From: Branchipolynoe longqiensis
Lineage: Eukaryota > Annelida > Polychaeta > Phyllodocida > Polynoidae
Direction of reading: 5' to 3'
DNA: 64,000 bases
Assembly (NCBI GenBank): GCA_030323885.1
Contig: CM059203.1
Span: 3,472,001-3,536,000 of the forward strand
Both the position numbers and the translations under genes were made by a program. The notes below the pieces were generated by a model. That model was given only the letters and a program-made list of their open reading frames with translations, was not told where the DNA came from and did no database searches. This document shows positions 8,468-18,581 of the stretch, one piece after another. Every line of letters begins with the position of its first letter. Within the stretch, counting starts at the first letter, position 1.

Positions 8468-10742
8468 GTGCCCCCCGGCCGGCCCGGAGGCCCTTAACCG
8501 GCCCACTACTGCTCAGTCCAGCCCCGCCGACATCCACTACCCAACCAGCCCCCACGTCACCACCCCCGGCCTCGGACCGCCGCTCCTCCTCGGACCGATC
8601 CCTCCGGCCAAACACAGCGCCGCCCCGGGCACCACCAGTGTCCCCGAGGCCCAGCCCGCCAACCTCACCGGAGCCGCTCCTGCCAGCACTGCCTCCACCA
8701 CCCGGGATCCCCTTCCCGCCCACGAGGCCCTCGCCGCCTCCCTACACCGGCTGTCTACCAGCATCGTCGACCCAGACCTCCCCCTCACCCTAGGCGACAC
8801 CGCCTTCCTCAGCCCCCCCCGACCCCTCCCCCCCCCTCCCCCCACCCAGCAGGACTTCGCTAAGCCCCTCGCCCGCCCCCACCGCACCTCCTCGCCCGAC
8901 CGCCACCCTGCCCCCGCCCCCGCCCCGACCCTCGACGAACCCACCGTCGACGTGATCAACCCCCACCTCCAGGACACCCTCCCAGCCGCCCCCTCATGCG
9001 GCCCTACCCCGTCCCAGTACCGCTCCACCCTCCTCTCCTCCTGGCCCCACACCTCCGGCGAGGCGTGGGCCCGCTACCCCGCATTTAACCGTGCCTACAC
9101 AACCCTCCGGAAAGCGGGCCTTCCTAATTTTTTGGCCGCCCGCATTCCCCTTCCCTCTGGCCTCCACATCCACGCCTGGCGCTCCCACCTCCGCCACTAC
9201 CCCGACCCCGCCGTCCTCGACTTTCTCGAGTTCGGCTTTCCCGCCAATTACTCCGCCTCTTCCCCTCCCCGCCCTTCCTTCTCCAACCACCGGGAGTCCC
9301 CCGACTACCTCTCCCACATCCGAGACTTTGTCGACACAGAGCTGGCCCTCGGCGCCCTGATCGGCCCCTTCACCGTCCCTCCCTTCACCCCTTGGACCCA
9401 GGTCTCTCCCATGATGACCCGCCCCAAGGCCGACTCGGGCAAGAGGCGGGTCATCGTCGACCTCTCCTATCCCCCGGGGGAGAGCGTGAACTCGGGCATC
9501 CCCCGGCGCGAGTTCCTCGGGGAACCCCACTCCTACACCCTTCCCTCCGTCGCCGACGTAGGCCGCCGCCTCATCGACCAGGGCCACGGGGCCTACGTCT
9601 GGACCGCCGACATCTCCCGGGCCTACCGCCAGCTCCGTGCCGACCCCCTCTCCTGCCCTCTGTTCGGCATTTGCCTGGACGGCAACATTTACATAGACCT
9701 CGCCCTCCCCTTCGGGTGCCGCACCTCGGGCGCTGCCTGCGTCCGTGTCACCGCTGCAGTGGCCTGGATCATCCGGCGCGAGGGCTTCCACGCCCTCGTC
9801 TACGTCGATGACTTCATAGGCTGCGAGGGCTCCTACCTGAGGGCGTGCCAGGCCTTCGACGCCTTCCTCGCCCTCACCGCTGCCCTCGGCCTCGACGTAG
9901 CGCCCGGAAAGTGCCATCCTCCCGCTGTCCGCCTCCACTGGCTAGGGTTCGCCCTCGACAGCGAGACGATGACCATCCGGGTCGCCCCCGCCAAGATCCA
10001 GGCCCTCATCGACGACTGCGACGCTCTCATCGCCCGCCCCACCCTCGGGAAACAACAGCTCCAAAGTCTCCTGGGTCGCCTCAACCACGTGAGCGGCTGC
10101 GTGCTCCCCGGCCGGAAGTTCATGGCTCGCCTCCTCGGGGCGCTCCGCAGCTGCTTCGGCGCCGCCTCCATCACCCTCGCCGACGACGCCCTCCGGGATC
10201 TGAGGTGGTTCGCCGCGTATGGACGAATCTCCAACGGTATCCACCTCCTCCGGCCCCCGGAGGGCCGCCGCTGGGTGATCGAGTGCGACTCCTGTCTCAC
10301 CGGGGGCGGCGCCCACTCCCCCACGCACTACTACGCCCGAGGGTACTCCTCGGGGTTCCGGGCGCGGTTCCCTTCCATCCACGAACTCGAGGCGGTCAAC
10401 CTCGTCGTCGCCCTCCACTCTCTCCTCCCGGACGACATCGCGGGGGCGACGGTGGTGGTCTACACCGACAACATGGCCTCGGCCACCGCCCTCGAGTCGG
10501 GACGCGCCCGAGACCCCACCCTCGGGACCTGCGCGAGGGAGCTCTGGTTGCTGGCGGCCTCCGGCTCCTTTGACCTTCACATCACCCACAAGCCCGGGGC
10601 GGACCTCCTCCTTGCCGACGCCCTAAGCCGCGCCCACCTCGCCGGCCCCTGGGCCGAAACGGTCCGCGGCGAGGTGGCCCGCCTCGGGCTCACCCCCACT
10701 GCCGCCTCACATGACGCTTTCCCCTTTCATCCTGGCCTCTAG
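8460..10742 (+). CDS. pol: DIRS-like Pol: reverse transcriptase and RNase H
   Basis: The frame is open without a break for about 760 codons. The first in-frame start-like codon is a GTG at 8952 and the first ATG is at about 9411, inside the RT, so expression as a Gag-Pol fusion is likely. A Pro-rich linker leads to the RT: RVIVDLSYP, TADISRAYRQL (motif A), ALPFGCRTS (motif B) and YVDDF with the catalytic Asp pair (9801-9815, motif C). RNase H follows with ECDSC (about 10281), an HELEAVN Glu, YTDNMASA and DALSRAH. It makes the cDNA of the element. All catalytic residues I can place are present. The codons are strongly GC-biased compared with the flanks. Confidence 0.85.
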   Translation, partial: VRRCPPAGPEALNRPTTAQSSPADIHYPTSPHVTTPGLGPPLLLGPIPPAKHSAAPGTTSVPEAQPANLTGAAPASTASTTRDPLPAHEALAASLHRLSTSIVDPDLPLTLGDTAFLSPPRPLPPPPPTQQDFAKPLARPHRTSSPDRHPAPAPAPTLDEPTVDVINPHLQDTLPAAPSCGPTPSQYRSTLLSSWPHTSGEAWARYPAFNRAYTTLRKAGLPNFLAARIPLPSGLHIHAWRSHLRHYPDPAVLDFLEFGFPANYSASSPPRPSFSNHRESPDYLSHIRDFVDTELALGALIGPFTVPPFTPWTQVSPMMTRPKADSGKRRVIVDLSYPPGESVNSGIPRREFLGEPHSYTLPSVADVGRRLIDQGHGAYVWTADISRAYRQLRADPLSCPLFGICLDGNIYIDLALPFGCRTSGAACVRVTAAVAWIIRREGFHALVYVDDFIGCEGSYLRACQAFDAFLALTAALGLDVAPGKCHPPAVRLHWLGFALDSETMTIRVAPAKIQALIDDCDALIARPTLGKQQLQSLLGRLNHVSGCVLPGRKFMARLLGALRSCFGAASITLADDALRDLRWFAAYGRISNGIHLLRPPEGRRWVIECDSCLTGGGAHSPTHYYARGYSSGFRARFPSIHELEAVNLVVALHSLLPDDIAGATVVVYTDNMASATALESGRARDPTLGTCARELWLLAASGSFDLHITHKPGADLLLADALSRAHLAGPWAETVRGEVARLGLTPTAASHDAFPFHPGL
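10718..10724 (+). promoter_or_regulatory. canonical -1 frameshift heptamer TTTCCCC
   Basis: In the pol frame the codons are GCT TTC CCC, giving the X-XXY-YYZ slippery heptamer T-TTC-CCC exactly in register, 16 bases before the pol stop codon at 10740-10742. A -1 slip here enters precisely the frame of the tyrosine recombinase, which has no ATG before its catalytic domain. Confidence 0.5.
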
Positions 10743-11727
10743 GTTACCTGCCCGCTGAGATCGACGACGTCGCCCGCCTCCGCCTCGCAGCGCTTGCTCC
10801 CGCGACCTGGAGGAATCGCCGCCGCCAGGCTGAGGACTTCGTCAGCTTCACTGTTGCCCGAGGTGTCGACCCCCTCGCCCCGTCGGCCTTCGACGTCGCC
10901 GCTTTCACCGCCTCCCTCTTCGCCCGCGCCCTCGCCCCGGCCTCCGTCAAGAACGCCGTCTCGGGAGCCCGGACCTGGGTAGAGGGGGCGGGGGGCCTCA
11001 CCTCGGGCTTCGACGCCCGCCTCGCCAAAGATGTCTGCCGGGGAGGCGAGCGCTCCTCTGCCCACGTCCCGCGGCAAGCCCCGCCCCTCACGCCGCGCCA
11101 GCTGGCGCTCGCCATCAACCACCTCGCCCGCGCAGGGCCCGCCTCACTCGCTCCTCGGGCCGCCCTGCTCCTCGGGTACTTCGGCATGCTGCGCCAATCC
11201 AACCTCCTGGCGCCGAGCCCCGAGGGGTGGGCCGGCCCCCACACCCTGACCCGGGCTGATGTCCGCCCCGCGCCCGGGGGCCTCCGGCTCCTGATAAAGA
11301 GCTCCAAGACTATCTCGGGGCCCTCGGGCGCAGTGGCCCTCTTCGTCCCTGCCATCCCCGGCTCGCCTCTATGCCCGGTCTCGACCTGGCAGCTCGCCCT
11401 CGCCCAGTCTCCCGCGCCGCAGGACGCGCCCGCCTTCATGATGCCCTCCGGCCGTCCGCTCGACCCACGCACCCTCACCGAACTCCTGAGGGGCGCCCTC
11501 AAGGCCCAAGGCGTCCCGGCCCCAGAAACATTCACCCTCCATAGCCTCCGCCGGGGCGCCGCCCAGGCCTGCCAGCGCGCCGGGTGCCCCTCCCCGACAT
11601 CATGGCCCAGGGGACCTGGACCTCCAAGGCGGTACACTCTTATGTACCCCGCCTCGCCCCCTCGGGCGCGCCTCGAGCCCTCTCCTCCGTTTTGGTGGAG
11701 GGCTCTTCGGCGCACCCCCCGTCATAG
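10721..11727 (+). pseudogene. tyrosine recombinase (integrase) of the DIRS-like element, frameshifted
   Basis: The recombinase reads in the -1 frame relative to pol from the 3' end of pol. An N-terminal SAM-like segment (PATWRNRRRQAEDFVSF, then a helix-rich region) precedes the catalytic domain. Box I Arg lies in GYFGMLRQSN (Arg codon 11192-11194); box II is HSLRRG (His 11540, Arg 11549). The reading frame then shifts by one base at about 11575-11600, and the catalytic Tyr in AVHSYV (11641-11643) is in the new frame, which ends at TAG 11725. It would integrate circular cDNA. The shift probably inactivates this copy. Confidence 0.7.
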
Positions 11728-11839
11728 ACCATCAGACACTTAAACAACCTTCTTTGATATGTACTTCAGCCTGATACTTACCCTGTATATCCTTCTCTAT
11801 GTTTGATATTTGTTTGTATTTGCTATGTTCATATTGCCC

Positions 11840-11861
11840 GAGGCGTCCCAATAAACGCCTC
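11840..11861 (+). terminator. poly(A) signal in hairpin loop, DIRS-like 3' end
   Basis: AATAAA (11850-11855) lies between complementary arms GAGGCGT (11840-11846) and ACGCCTC (11855-11861), about 115 bases after the recombinase stop. It is a plausible 3'-end signal for the retrotransposon RNA. Confidence 0.45.
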
Positions 11862-11905
11862 AGTTTCCCACTTCCGCTTTCTGTCTTCCTTTCCGCGCAT
11901 CATGC

Positions 11906-12110
11906 GCAATATGTGTGCGTACCACACAGCATGTTATCTGTGTGCACCACACACCCAGATAGCACACAGCTGTCAGGCCAACGTCGGTCCCACGGTGGCT
12001 GCGCCTTCGGCCCGACGGCGACAGCCGTCGTCGAGCCGACTGCGACAGCCGTCGTCGAGCCGACTGCGGGAGGTTGGACAAAACAACGGCGGCAAACGCC
12101 GTCGGCCCGA
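11906..12110. repeat. fragment of 25-bp minisatellite plus GC-rich palindromic repeats
   Basis: 11906-11975 matches the GTGTGTTATGTGTGTGTACC minisatellite found further right. 11976-12110 contains CGTCGG/CCGACG palindromic blocks, including a 27-bp direct duplication (CGACAGCCGTCGTCGAGC at about 12018 and 12045). It is related to the 70-bp array at 12765-13140. Confidence 0.55.
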
Positions 12111-12114
12111 CACA

Positions 12115-12480
12115 ATATATTTATTCAAAATTAATAGAAAACCTTATAAATTTAATATAATATTTTTGGTAAACATGTTTCCTATATGTGTACCAAGCGA
12201 TTTATCATTTGGTGTGGTTTAAGAGATATTTCACTTTTTCTGTATGGATTATGGCTAGGGTTAGGTTTAGGGTTAGGCTTAGGGTTAGGGCTAGGTTTAG
12301 GTTAGGGGTAGGGTTAGGGTATAACTCAATTAAATACAGAAAAAGTGAAATATCTCTAAAACCACACCACCTATTAACAAATCGCTTGGTACACATATAG
12401 AAAACATCTTTACCAAAAAGATTATATTAAATTTATATGGTTAGGGTTCTTGGTTTCTATTAATTTTGAATAAAATTAAT
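12115..12480. mobile_element. foldback element with telomere-like core
   Basis: Two long inverted arms (about 12119-12245 and 12325-12472; outer ends TTATTCAAAATTAATAGAAA and its complement) flank a loop of degenerate TTAGGG repeats (about 12250-12320). Each arm also carries one stray GGTTAGGG-like piece. No coding sequence is seen, so this is a MITE/foldback-type element. Part of the right arm recurs at about 29255-29375. Confidence 0.7.
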
Positions 12481-12764
12481 GTTTTCGGGAAAAAACAAGA
12501 TGGCAGTGCTTCGTCAACATTCCGTACCGGATAATACGATTCAAATCATATTAACACGAATAATTCCATTAATACGTCGTAATAAATTACAAAACTTTTA
12601 CAAAATAATCTAAACATATTAATAAACAAACCTGTTAAATAATTCCTTAAAATTCCTGCGATTTCTGGAGTTATTTGTAGAAAAAGAACGCTGCTCAACG
12701 ATCGCACATGCTCCGCTGGCGACTCGAACCGGACACCAAATTTAAAGAACTGCGCATGTGCGGA

Positions 12765-13140
12765 TCACCGCCGTCGGCCCGACATTGGCTCGATGGTGGC
12801 CCAAATGTACCAAAGATTGAAACCCAGCGGCGGACCACCATCGTCGGCCCGACGTTGGCTCGACGGTGGCCCAAATGTGCAAAAGATTGAAACCCAGGGG
12901 CGTCACCCCACCATCGGCCCGACGTTGGCTCGACGGTGGCCCAAATGTGCAAAACAATTGAAAACAATTGAAAACCAGTGGCGGGCCATCACCGTCGGCC
13001 CGATGTTGGCTCAGCGGTGGCCCAAATGTGCAAAATGATTGAAACCCAGCGGCGGGCTACCACCGTCGGCCCGACGGTGGCCCGACGGTGGCAAATATGT
13101 GGCGACGGTGCGACCAATAGCCAACGTCGGCCCGACGGCT
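12765..13140. repeat. ~70-bp GC-rich tandem repeat
   Basis: Five units begin at CGTCGGCCCGAC-type motifs near 12772, 12842, 12913, 12993 and 13063. Each continues GTTGGCTCGACGGTGGCCC, AAATGTGCAAA and a GATTGAAACCCAG block. The sequence is locally palindromic (CCGACG/CGTCGG). Short open frames over it come from the repeat. Confidence 0.7.
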
Positions 13141-13408
13141 GTGTGATATCTGGGCAGTGTGCTATGTGTGTGTAAGAGACGGTGTGCTATGTGTGTGTAA
13201 CACACAGTGTGTTATGTGTGTGTACCACATAGTGTGGTATGTGTGTGTACCACACAGTGTGTTATGTGTATGTAACACATGGTGTGTTATGTGTGTGTAA
13301 CACACAGTGTGTTATGTGTGTGTAACACACAGTGTGGTATGTGTGTACCACACAGTGTGTTATGTGTGTGTAACAGACGGTGTGTTATGTGTGTACCACA
13401 CATTTTTT
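13141..13408. repeat. 25-bp minisatellite, left block
   Basis: Tandem copies of GTGTGTTATGTGTGTGTACC + ACACA with an alternating GTAACACACA variant. The array resumes at 15588, so the LINE between the two blocks was inserted into it. Confidence 0.75.
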
Positions 13409-15585
13409 TTTTTTTTGGTAAATATTTTTTATTCATCTGAATACATATTTTGTCAGCGCCGGGGCACTGGTCTTCCAGCCGTCGGAGTGGTCGCATTTCA
13501 TCTGTACATAGTGGAAGTGGAATGTGTTGCATTGTGTGCAGCACAACCCATTCTGAACATAAAAGAAAGTGGGGGAGCAGCCTATGCTGTATAGTGTACA
13601 GCATATGTACTCACCATAGTGCAAGGTATATGCATCACTGTGTGCAGCACAACCCATTCTGAACCTAAAAGAAAGTGGGGGAGCAGCCTATGCTGCATAG
13701 TGTACAGCATATGCACTCACCATAGTGCAAGGTATATGCATCAAGATAGAGTGTGCAGTAATGTACACTAGTGGTTAAATCATATGCTGTGTTTGTATAT
13801 CAGTTAGATTTGGTTTTAATAACGGTTAGTCTTTAAATAGTGCGATGATGTGCATGTATAGTGGTTTATATTGTGTGCATTGCTGGTTGATGTAGTTATT
13901 CAGAGGTGGTAATGGGTCTAAAGTAGGGGTAGTGGGTCTCGAGTCATTGAGTTATAATAGTTGTTTGTCAAATGTGGATGGGGGAAATGTGGATGGGGGA
14001 GAGGGGTCCATGGGTAGGGGGGGCGGACACGCAGGGAGAGAGCAGGCATGACAGAGGGCGAAGTCAATGGGTTGTTCACCAGGTCGTATTATATATTTGC
14101 AGTGTCAGGTTTTGGGCCTGAATAACCAGGTGAGCTCTGTATGCATTTTTAAAGGCAAGGATCGAACCCGCTTCTCTGGTTTTGGTTGGGAGCTCATTCC
14201 ACATGACACTTCCTTTGTAAATCGGAGCTCTCATTAACTTATTTGTATTAGGGTTGGGCACCCAGAGCAGAGTCGATGTCCCCCTTCTCGTTACCCTGGT
14301 TGTGCGATCTATGTATTTGTCATCACTCGCACGTTTATACATCAACGTCATTAGGTGTAGGTTCCTACGTACATCCAGAGTGTCCAGCCCTGCTCTGCTA
14401 TGCATTTCAACCACACTTAGTATCTTGCCTTGGAATACTGTTCTGAGGGCTCTGTTTTGCGTTCTTTGTAATTTGGTCTCTTGCTGCTTCGTTAGTAATC
14501 CATAGATGATATCATTGTAGTCTATAATTGGTAATATTGTTGACTTGTACAGCTGCAGCGCAGTATTCTCACTTACATATGTCCTTATTTTTCTGAATGT
14601 GTTCATTTTTAGTGCCAGTGTTTGGTTAAGTCTTGCCAGCTGTTGGGTACCAGTTAGAGTCGCATCGAGAGTTGTGCCTAGGTACTTATAGGAGTTCACT
14701 TCACGGAGCACTAAGCCACCCATCTGCAGTTGTATTGGCCGGGCCCTCACCTTCCTGGCTTTGGTTCCATAGATTATGTACTCAGTTTTAGTGCCATTTA
14801 GTGTTAGTTTATTCTCATTGCACCATGTGTTCACTCCATCCAGCGCCATTCCAGCCTCGGTTGCGGCTATGGCAAGGTCCTTGTTATGTATTGTTAGTGC
14901 TGCATCATCGGCAAATAATGTGAAAGATGCCTTGTTGGAAACTAGAGGTAGGTCATTTATAAATATTAGAAACAGTAGGGGTCCCAGAGTGGAGCCCTGT
15001 GGAACTCCTGTTTTTATTTCTCGAGTGGTCGAGTTGGTGTCACTTAGTTTTGTGTATTGTTTCCTATTGCTGAGGTAATTTGTGAGGAAGCTATGTGCTC
15101 TATTGCCTAGCCCAGCTCGTTCTATTTTATGCATGAGGATTTTGTGGTCGATCGTATCAAATGCCTTCTTGAAATCAAGGAAGACTGCGATAGTAAGATC
15201 ACCCTTGTCTATGTTTGACAAAAGTTCATCCAGTAGAGACGCCAGTGCCCCGGTGGTGGACCTATTTTTCCTGAAGCCATTTTGCTGGTAGGTCAAATAG
15301 TTAGAGGACTCAAGGAATGTCTTAATTTGGTCATGTATTATTTGTTCTATGATCTTGCCAGGCAGTGGGAGGATCGATATTGGGCGTAGTTCACTACAGG
15401 TTTGCGGGATGTTGACTTTAGGTATGGGCGTCACTGTGGCCACTTTCCAGTCATCAGGGAAGATGCCTGTACTGATTATTAGGTTATATAAATGTGTAAA
15501 TTCTGCACTCAGTGTTGTGATCGCACTTTTTATCAAAGTGGTACTGATATCCTTCATTCCTGATGATTTGTAGATAGTGTTATGT
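13408..15585 (-). mobile_element. 5'-truncated non-LTR retrotransposon (LINE)
   Basis: A T14 run at 13409-13422 is the poly(A) tail of a minus-strand insertion. The 3' untranslated part (13423-14075) includes a 106-bp direct duplication (about 13534-13640 and 13640-13742). The coding part ends abruptly at about 15585, where the minisatellite resumes, so the 5' half with the endonuclease is missing. The last 60 bases share a tail motif (GGCTGGAAGACCAGTGC .. GAATAAA) with sequences at 40360-40445 and 40553-40613. Confidence 0.8.
14076..15585 (-). pseudogene. LINE reverse transcriptase, 5' truncated
   Basis: The continuous frame of about 500 codons covers most of a non-LTR RT: DWKVATVTPIPK, LRPISILPLPGK, QNGFRKNRSTTGAL, motif A AVFLDFKKAFDTIDH, motif B TGVPQGSTLGPLLFLIF, motif C FADD, motif D NKLTLNGTKTEY and motif E YKYLG, then a helical thumb and C-terminal region. 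Both motif C Asp residues are present and there is no internal stop, so the insertion looks fairly young. The apurinic endonuclease is absent because of truncation. The Jockey/CR1 superfamily is likely; the clade is uncertain. Confidence 0.85.
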
Positions 15586-15587
15586 AT

Positions 15588-16847
15588 ATAACACAGAGTG
15601 TGTTATGTGTGTACCACACAGTGTGTTATGTGTGTGTATCACACAGTGTGTTATGTGTGTGTAACAGACGGTGTGATATGTGTGTGTAATACACAGTGTG
15701 TTATGTCTGTGTACCACACAGGGTGGCATGTGTGTGTACCACACAGTGTGTTATGTGTGTGTACCACACAGTGTGTTATGTGTGTATACCACGCAGTGTG
15801 TTATGTGTACTACACAGTGTGTTATGTGTGTGTAACAGACGGTGTGTTATGTGTGTGTAACACACATCATGTTATGTTTGTGTACCACAGTGTGTTATGT
15901 GTGTGTAACACACAATGTGGTATGTGTGTACCACACAGTGTGTTATGTGTGTGTACCACACAACATGTTATGTGTGTGTACCACACAGCATGTTATGTGT
16001 GTGTACCACAAACTGTGTTATGTGTGTGTACCACAGTGTGTTATGTGTGTGTACCACACAGTGTGTTATGTGTGTAACACATAGCATGTTATGTGTGTGT
16101 ACCACACAGTGTGTTATGTGTGTGTAACACACATCATGTTATGTGTGTAACACACATTGTGTTATGTGTGTGTAACACACAGTGTGTTATGTGTGTATAC
16201 CACACAGTGTGTTATGTGTGTGTAACACACAGTGTGTTATGGGTGTGTAACATACAGGGTGTTATGTCTGTACCACAGAGTGTGTTAGGTGTGTGTACCA
16301 CACAGCCACGGTGTGTTATGTAAGTACCGCATATTGTGTTATGTATGTAACACATAGTGTGTTATGTTTGTGTACCACAGTGTGTTATGTGTGTACCACA
16401 CAGTGTGTTATGTGTGTGTACCACACAGCACGTTATGTGTGTGTACCACACAGCGTGTTATGTGTGTTTACCACAGTGTGTTATGTGTGTGTACCACACA
16501 GTGTGTTATGTGTGTGTAACACACATCATGTTATGTGTGTACCACATAGTGTGTTATGTGTATGTAACACACATCATGTTATGTGTGTAACACATAGCAT
16601 GGTATGTGTGTGTACCACGCAGCATGTCATGTGTGTGTAACACACATTGTGTTATGTGTGTGTAACACACAGTGTGTTATGTGTGTAACATGCAGCCAGC
16701 GTGTTATGTGTGTGTACCACACAGTGTGTTATGTGTCTGTAACACACAGCGTGTTATTTGCGTAACAGACAGTGTGTTATCTGTGTGTACCACACAATGT
16801 GTTATATGTGTGTACCAGACACAGTGTTTTATGTGTGTACCACAATT
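15588..16847. repeat. 25-bp minisatellite, right block
   Basis: About 50 copies of the GTGTGTTATGTGTGTGTACC + ACACA unit, with variants ending GTAACACACA or GTAACAGACG. Unit-length shifts keep one strand free of stops, which produces spurious Cys/Val/Tyr-rich frames. Confidence 0.85.
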
Positions 16848-17109
16848 AAAGCGTCCATCTCCCGTATTGTAGATCGTGGGGTCCTGGGTTCGAACCCTGG
16901 TCGAGTCAAACCAATGACTTAAAAATTGATACCTGTTGCTTCCTAGCCAGGCGCTTGGCATTATTAGGATAGGGCAAGGACTGGTTTGCTCAGTGTCAGG
17001 ATAACATCGCCAGGATAAAGTCGCCATGAGTGTGCACTGTCACAAGTTGGTACCCATCTTGATATGACCTTAGATTTTGCTAGGACGTAAAACAACAACA
17101 AATAAACAA
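16848..17109 (+). mobile_element. SINE family A
   Basis: tRNA-like head (GCGTCCATCTCCCGT.., B box GGTTCGAACCC near 16889), body ending CTTAGATTTTGCTAGGACG, and an AACAACAACAAATAAAC tail. This is one of the few plus-strand copies in the window. Confidence 0.8.
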
Positions 17110-17887
17110 ATGGCATTATTTGCCGGTTGGCAGACGCGCGCCAGACGCATCCAGTGTTCGCTATTTGCGCGTGAGAACTGCATGACGCCCGCTTGTACTT
17201 GACGCACGTGCGACGCACGCGTCCTGTGTGTCCGTAGCTGTACAAAACCTTTTCTTTTTTTTAAATAACTGATAAAACTACACCAAAATAAGATTTTAAC
17301 TATTTTATGATGGTATAGTTTAGCTATATTTCTATTTCATTAATCTAGGTTATTGTTTTTAAAAAACCCATCTATGACTGGTGTTGGTAGCCGTTATCCT
17401 GCAAGACGGTACAAACGCAAATGTGACGTCATCGCTCGTAGCCAACCCCAGCCAAGAGGTGGGTTACTGGGGTCAGATCGTTTTGCACACGGCACGTGTA
17501 TTTGTCAACTCCACTCGCAGTGTTCGATTTGAAATTCTGACGACTCGGACGACCAGTCGCCACCTGTTGGTGTTAATCGATTACGGCCCTAGTGTCACAC
17601 TGCAGCCTGTATCAATTTAGCGTGGTTCTCCGTCCTTTCAATAGAGGTCGCTTTCCTAGTTAGACCCTGTGATATATGCGTAATAGATGTCCAGATACGT
17701 GGGTAATATATCTTAATGAGATGCATGATCTAGACAGTGAGTGAAACAAAGGAGTATGTAAATGAGATGACATCATGGAAAGTTTAGCCGGCGGTTCAGT
17801 GAGCCCTAGACGGGAATAAACCATTCAGTATCCAGAAGTCAAAGTGTTCAGACGTTGTACTTTCACAGACCCTACACCCGCAGCTCT
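17110..17887. other. no gene recognised
   Basis: A CpG- and ACGCACG-rich patch lies at 17120-17235 and AT-rich sequence follows. I see no coding frame or clear element boundary. Confidence 0.4.
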
Positions 17888-18581
17888 GGGGCCGTATGCA
17901 GGAGTCGGTGATAGGGAGGCAAAGCGGTGTTTGGCCGGAACTCCCGTTTAGCGGGAAAAAATGGTATGCACGAGTCAATGATAGACCTAACACCAGAAGC
18001 TTAAACTAGGTTAAGGTAAACCAGAAATTTAGCTAGTTTACAGCGGTGTAAGGTATCAAATCTATTCAATGCTGTCATATTTAACAGAATTACATATGCA
18101 ATAAGTGAAATTTGATTAAATTAACCCTAAAATCGAAGCGAGATTAACGCTGCCGGCGCAAAGGCGGCGATATTAATATTTTTGAATCAACGAATGTATA
18201 AACAAATCGCCGCATCGACGTTGCTTTCCATACTGGCGGCGGCGGCGGTTGCTTGCATTCGTCGGTTCGAAAATATTATTATCACCGCCGTTGCAGCGGC
18301 AGCATTAATATTGCTTCGAATTTAGGGTTAATTTCATGAAATTTCACTTATTGTGTATGTAATTCTGTTAAATATGATAGCATTTAATAGATTTGAGCCT
18401 AATATATGGCTACAGACGCAGAGGGATTTCCCAAATCTATAAATAACTTCACGTTTAGCTATAATGTAAGTGTTACGCGCTCCTGCATACCACTTGACAC
18501 AGTTCCCGACGTCGGTGATAGCTAACCGGTAACAGGCTGTAACACCAAACGCTGCTAACGCTGACTCCTGCATACGGGCCC
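17888..18581. mobile_element. MITE with ~75-bp subterminal inverted repeats
   Basis: Ends GGGGCCGTATGCAGGAGTC (17888) and GACTCCTGCATACGGGCCC (to 18581) are inverted copies. Inner arms at about 18059-18133 and 18322-18395 are near-perfect inverted repeats around a GC-rich CGGCGGCGG core. The 694-bp element is non-coding. Confidence 0.7.

Larger units (their letters stand above)
7016..11905 (+). mobile_element. DIRS-like tyrosine-recombinase retrotransposon
   Basis: This is a roughly 4.9-kb GC-rich block in an AT-rich host. It contains, in order, a Gag-like frame, reverse transcriptase/RNase H and a tyrosine recombinase; no DDE integrase or LTR is seen. That combination defines the DIRS/Ngaro order. 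Near the ends, TGATGCG..GAAAGGAAGA (7018-7034) recurs in inverted orientation as TCTTCCTTTCCGCGCATCA (about 11883-11901), suggesting DIRS-type inverted ends rather than the split direct repeats of Ngaro. A TTATAAGG element at about 7166 may be the promoter. Gag and recombinase each carry one frame break, so this copy is probably inactive, although RT/RNase H is intact. Boundaries are approximate. Confidence 0.75.

Noticed and set aside
8994..9938. 314-codon minus-strand frame and other long minus frames over 7190-11715
   Set aside because: Shadows of GC-rich plus-strand pol and gag; no motifs of their own.
12250..12320. true telomere
   Set aside because: The TTAGGG units are degenerate, about 70 bases only, and enclosed between inverted arms inside ordinary sequence.
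15598..16872. Cys/Val/Tyr-rich frames
   Set aside because: By-products of the 25-bp GTGTGTTATG minisatellite.
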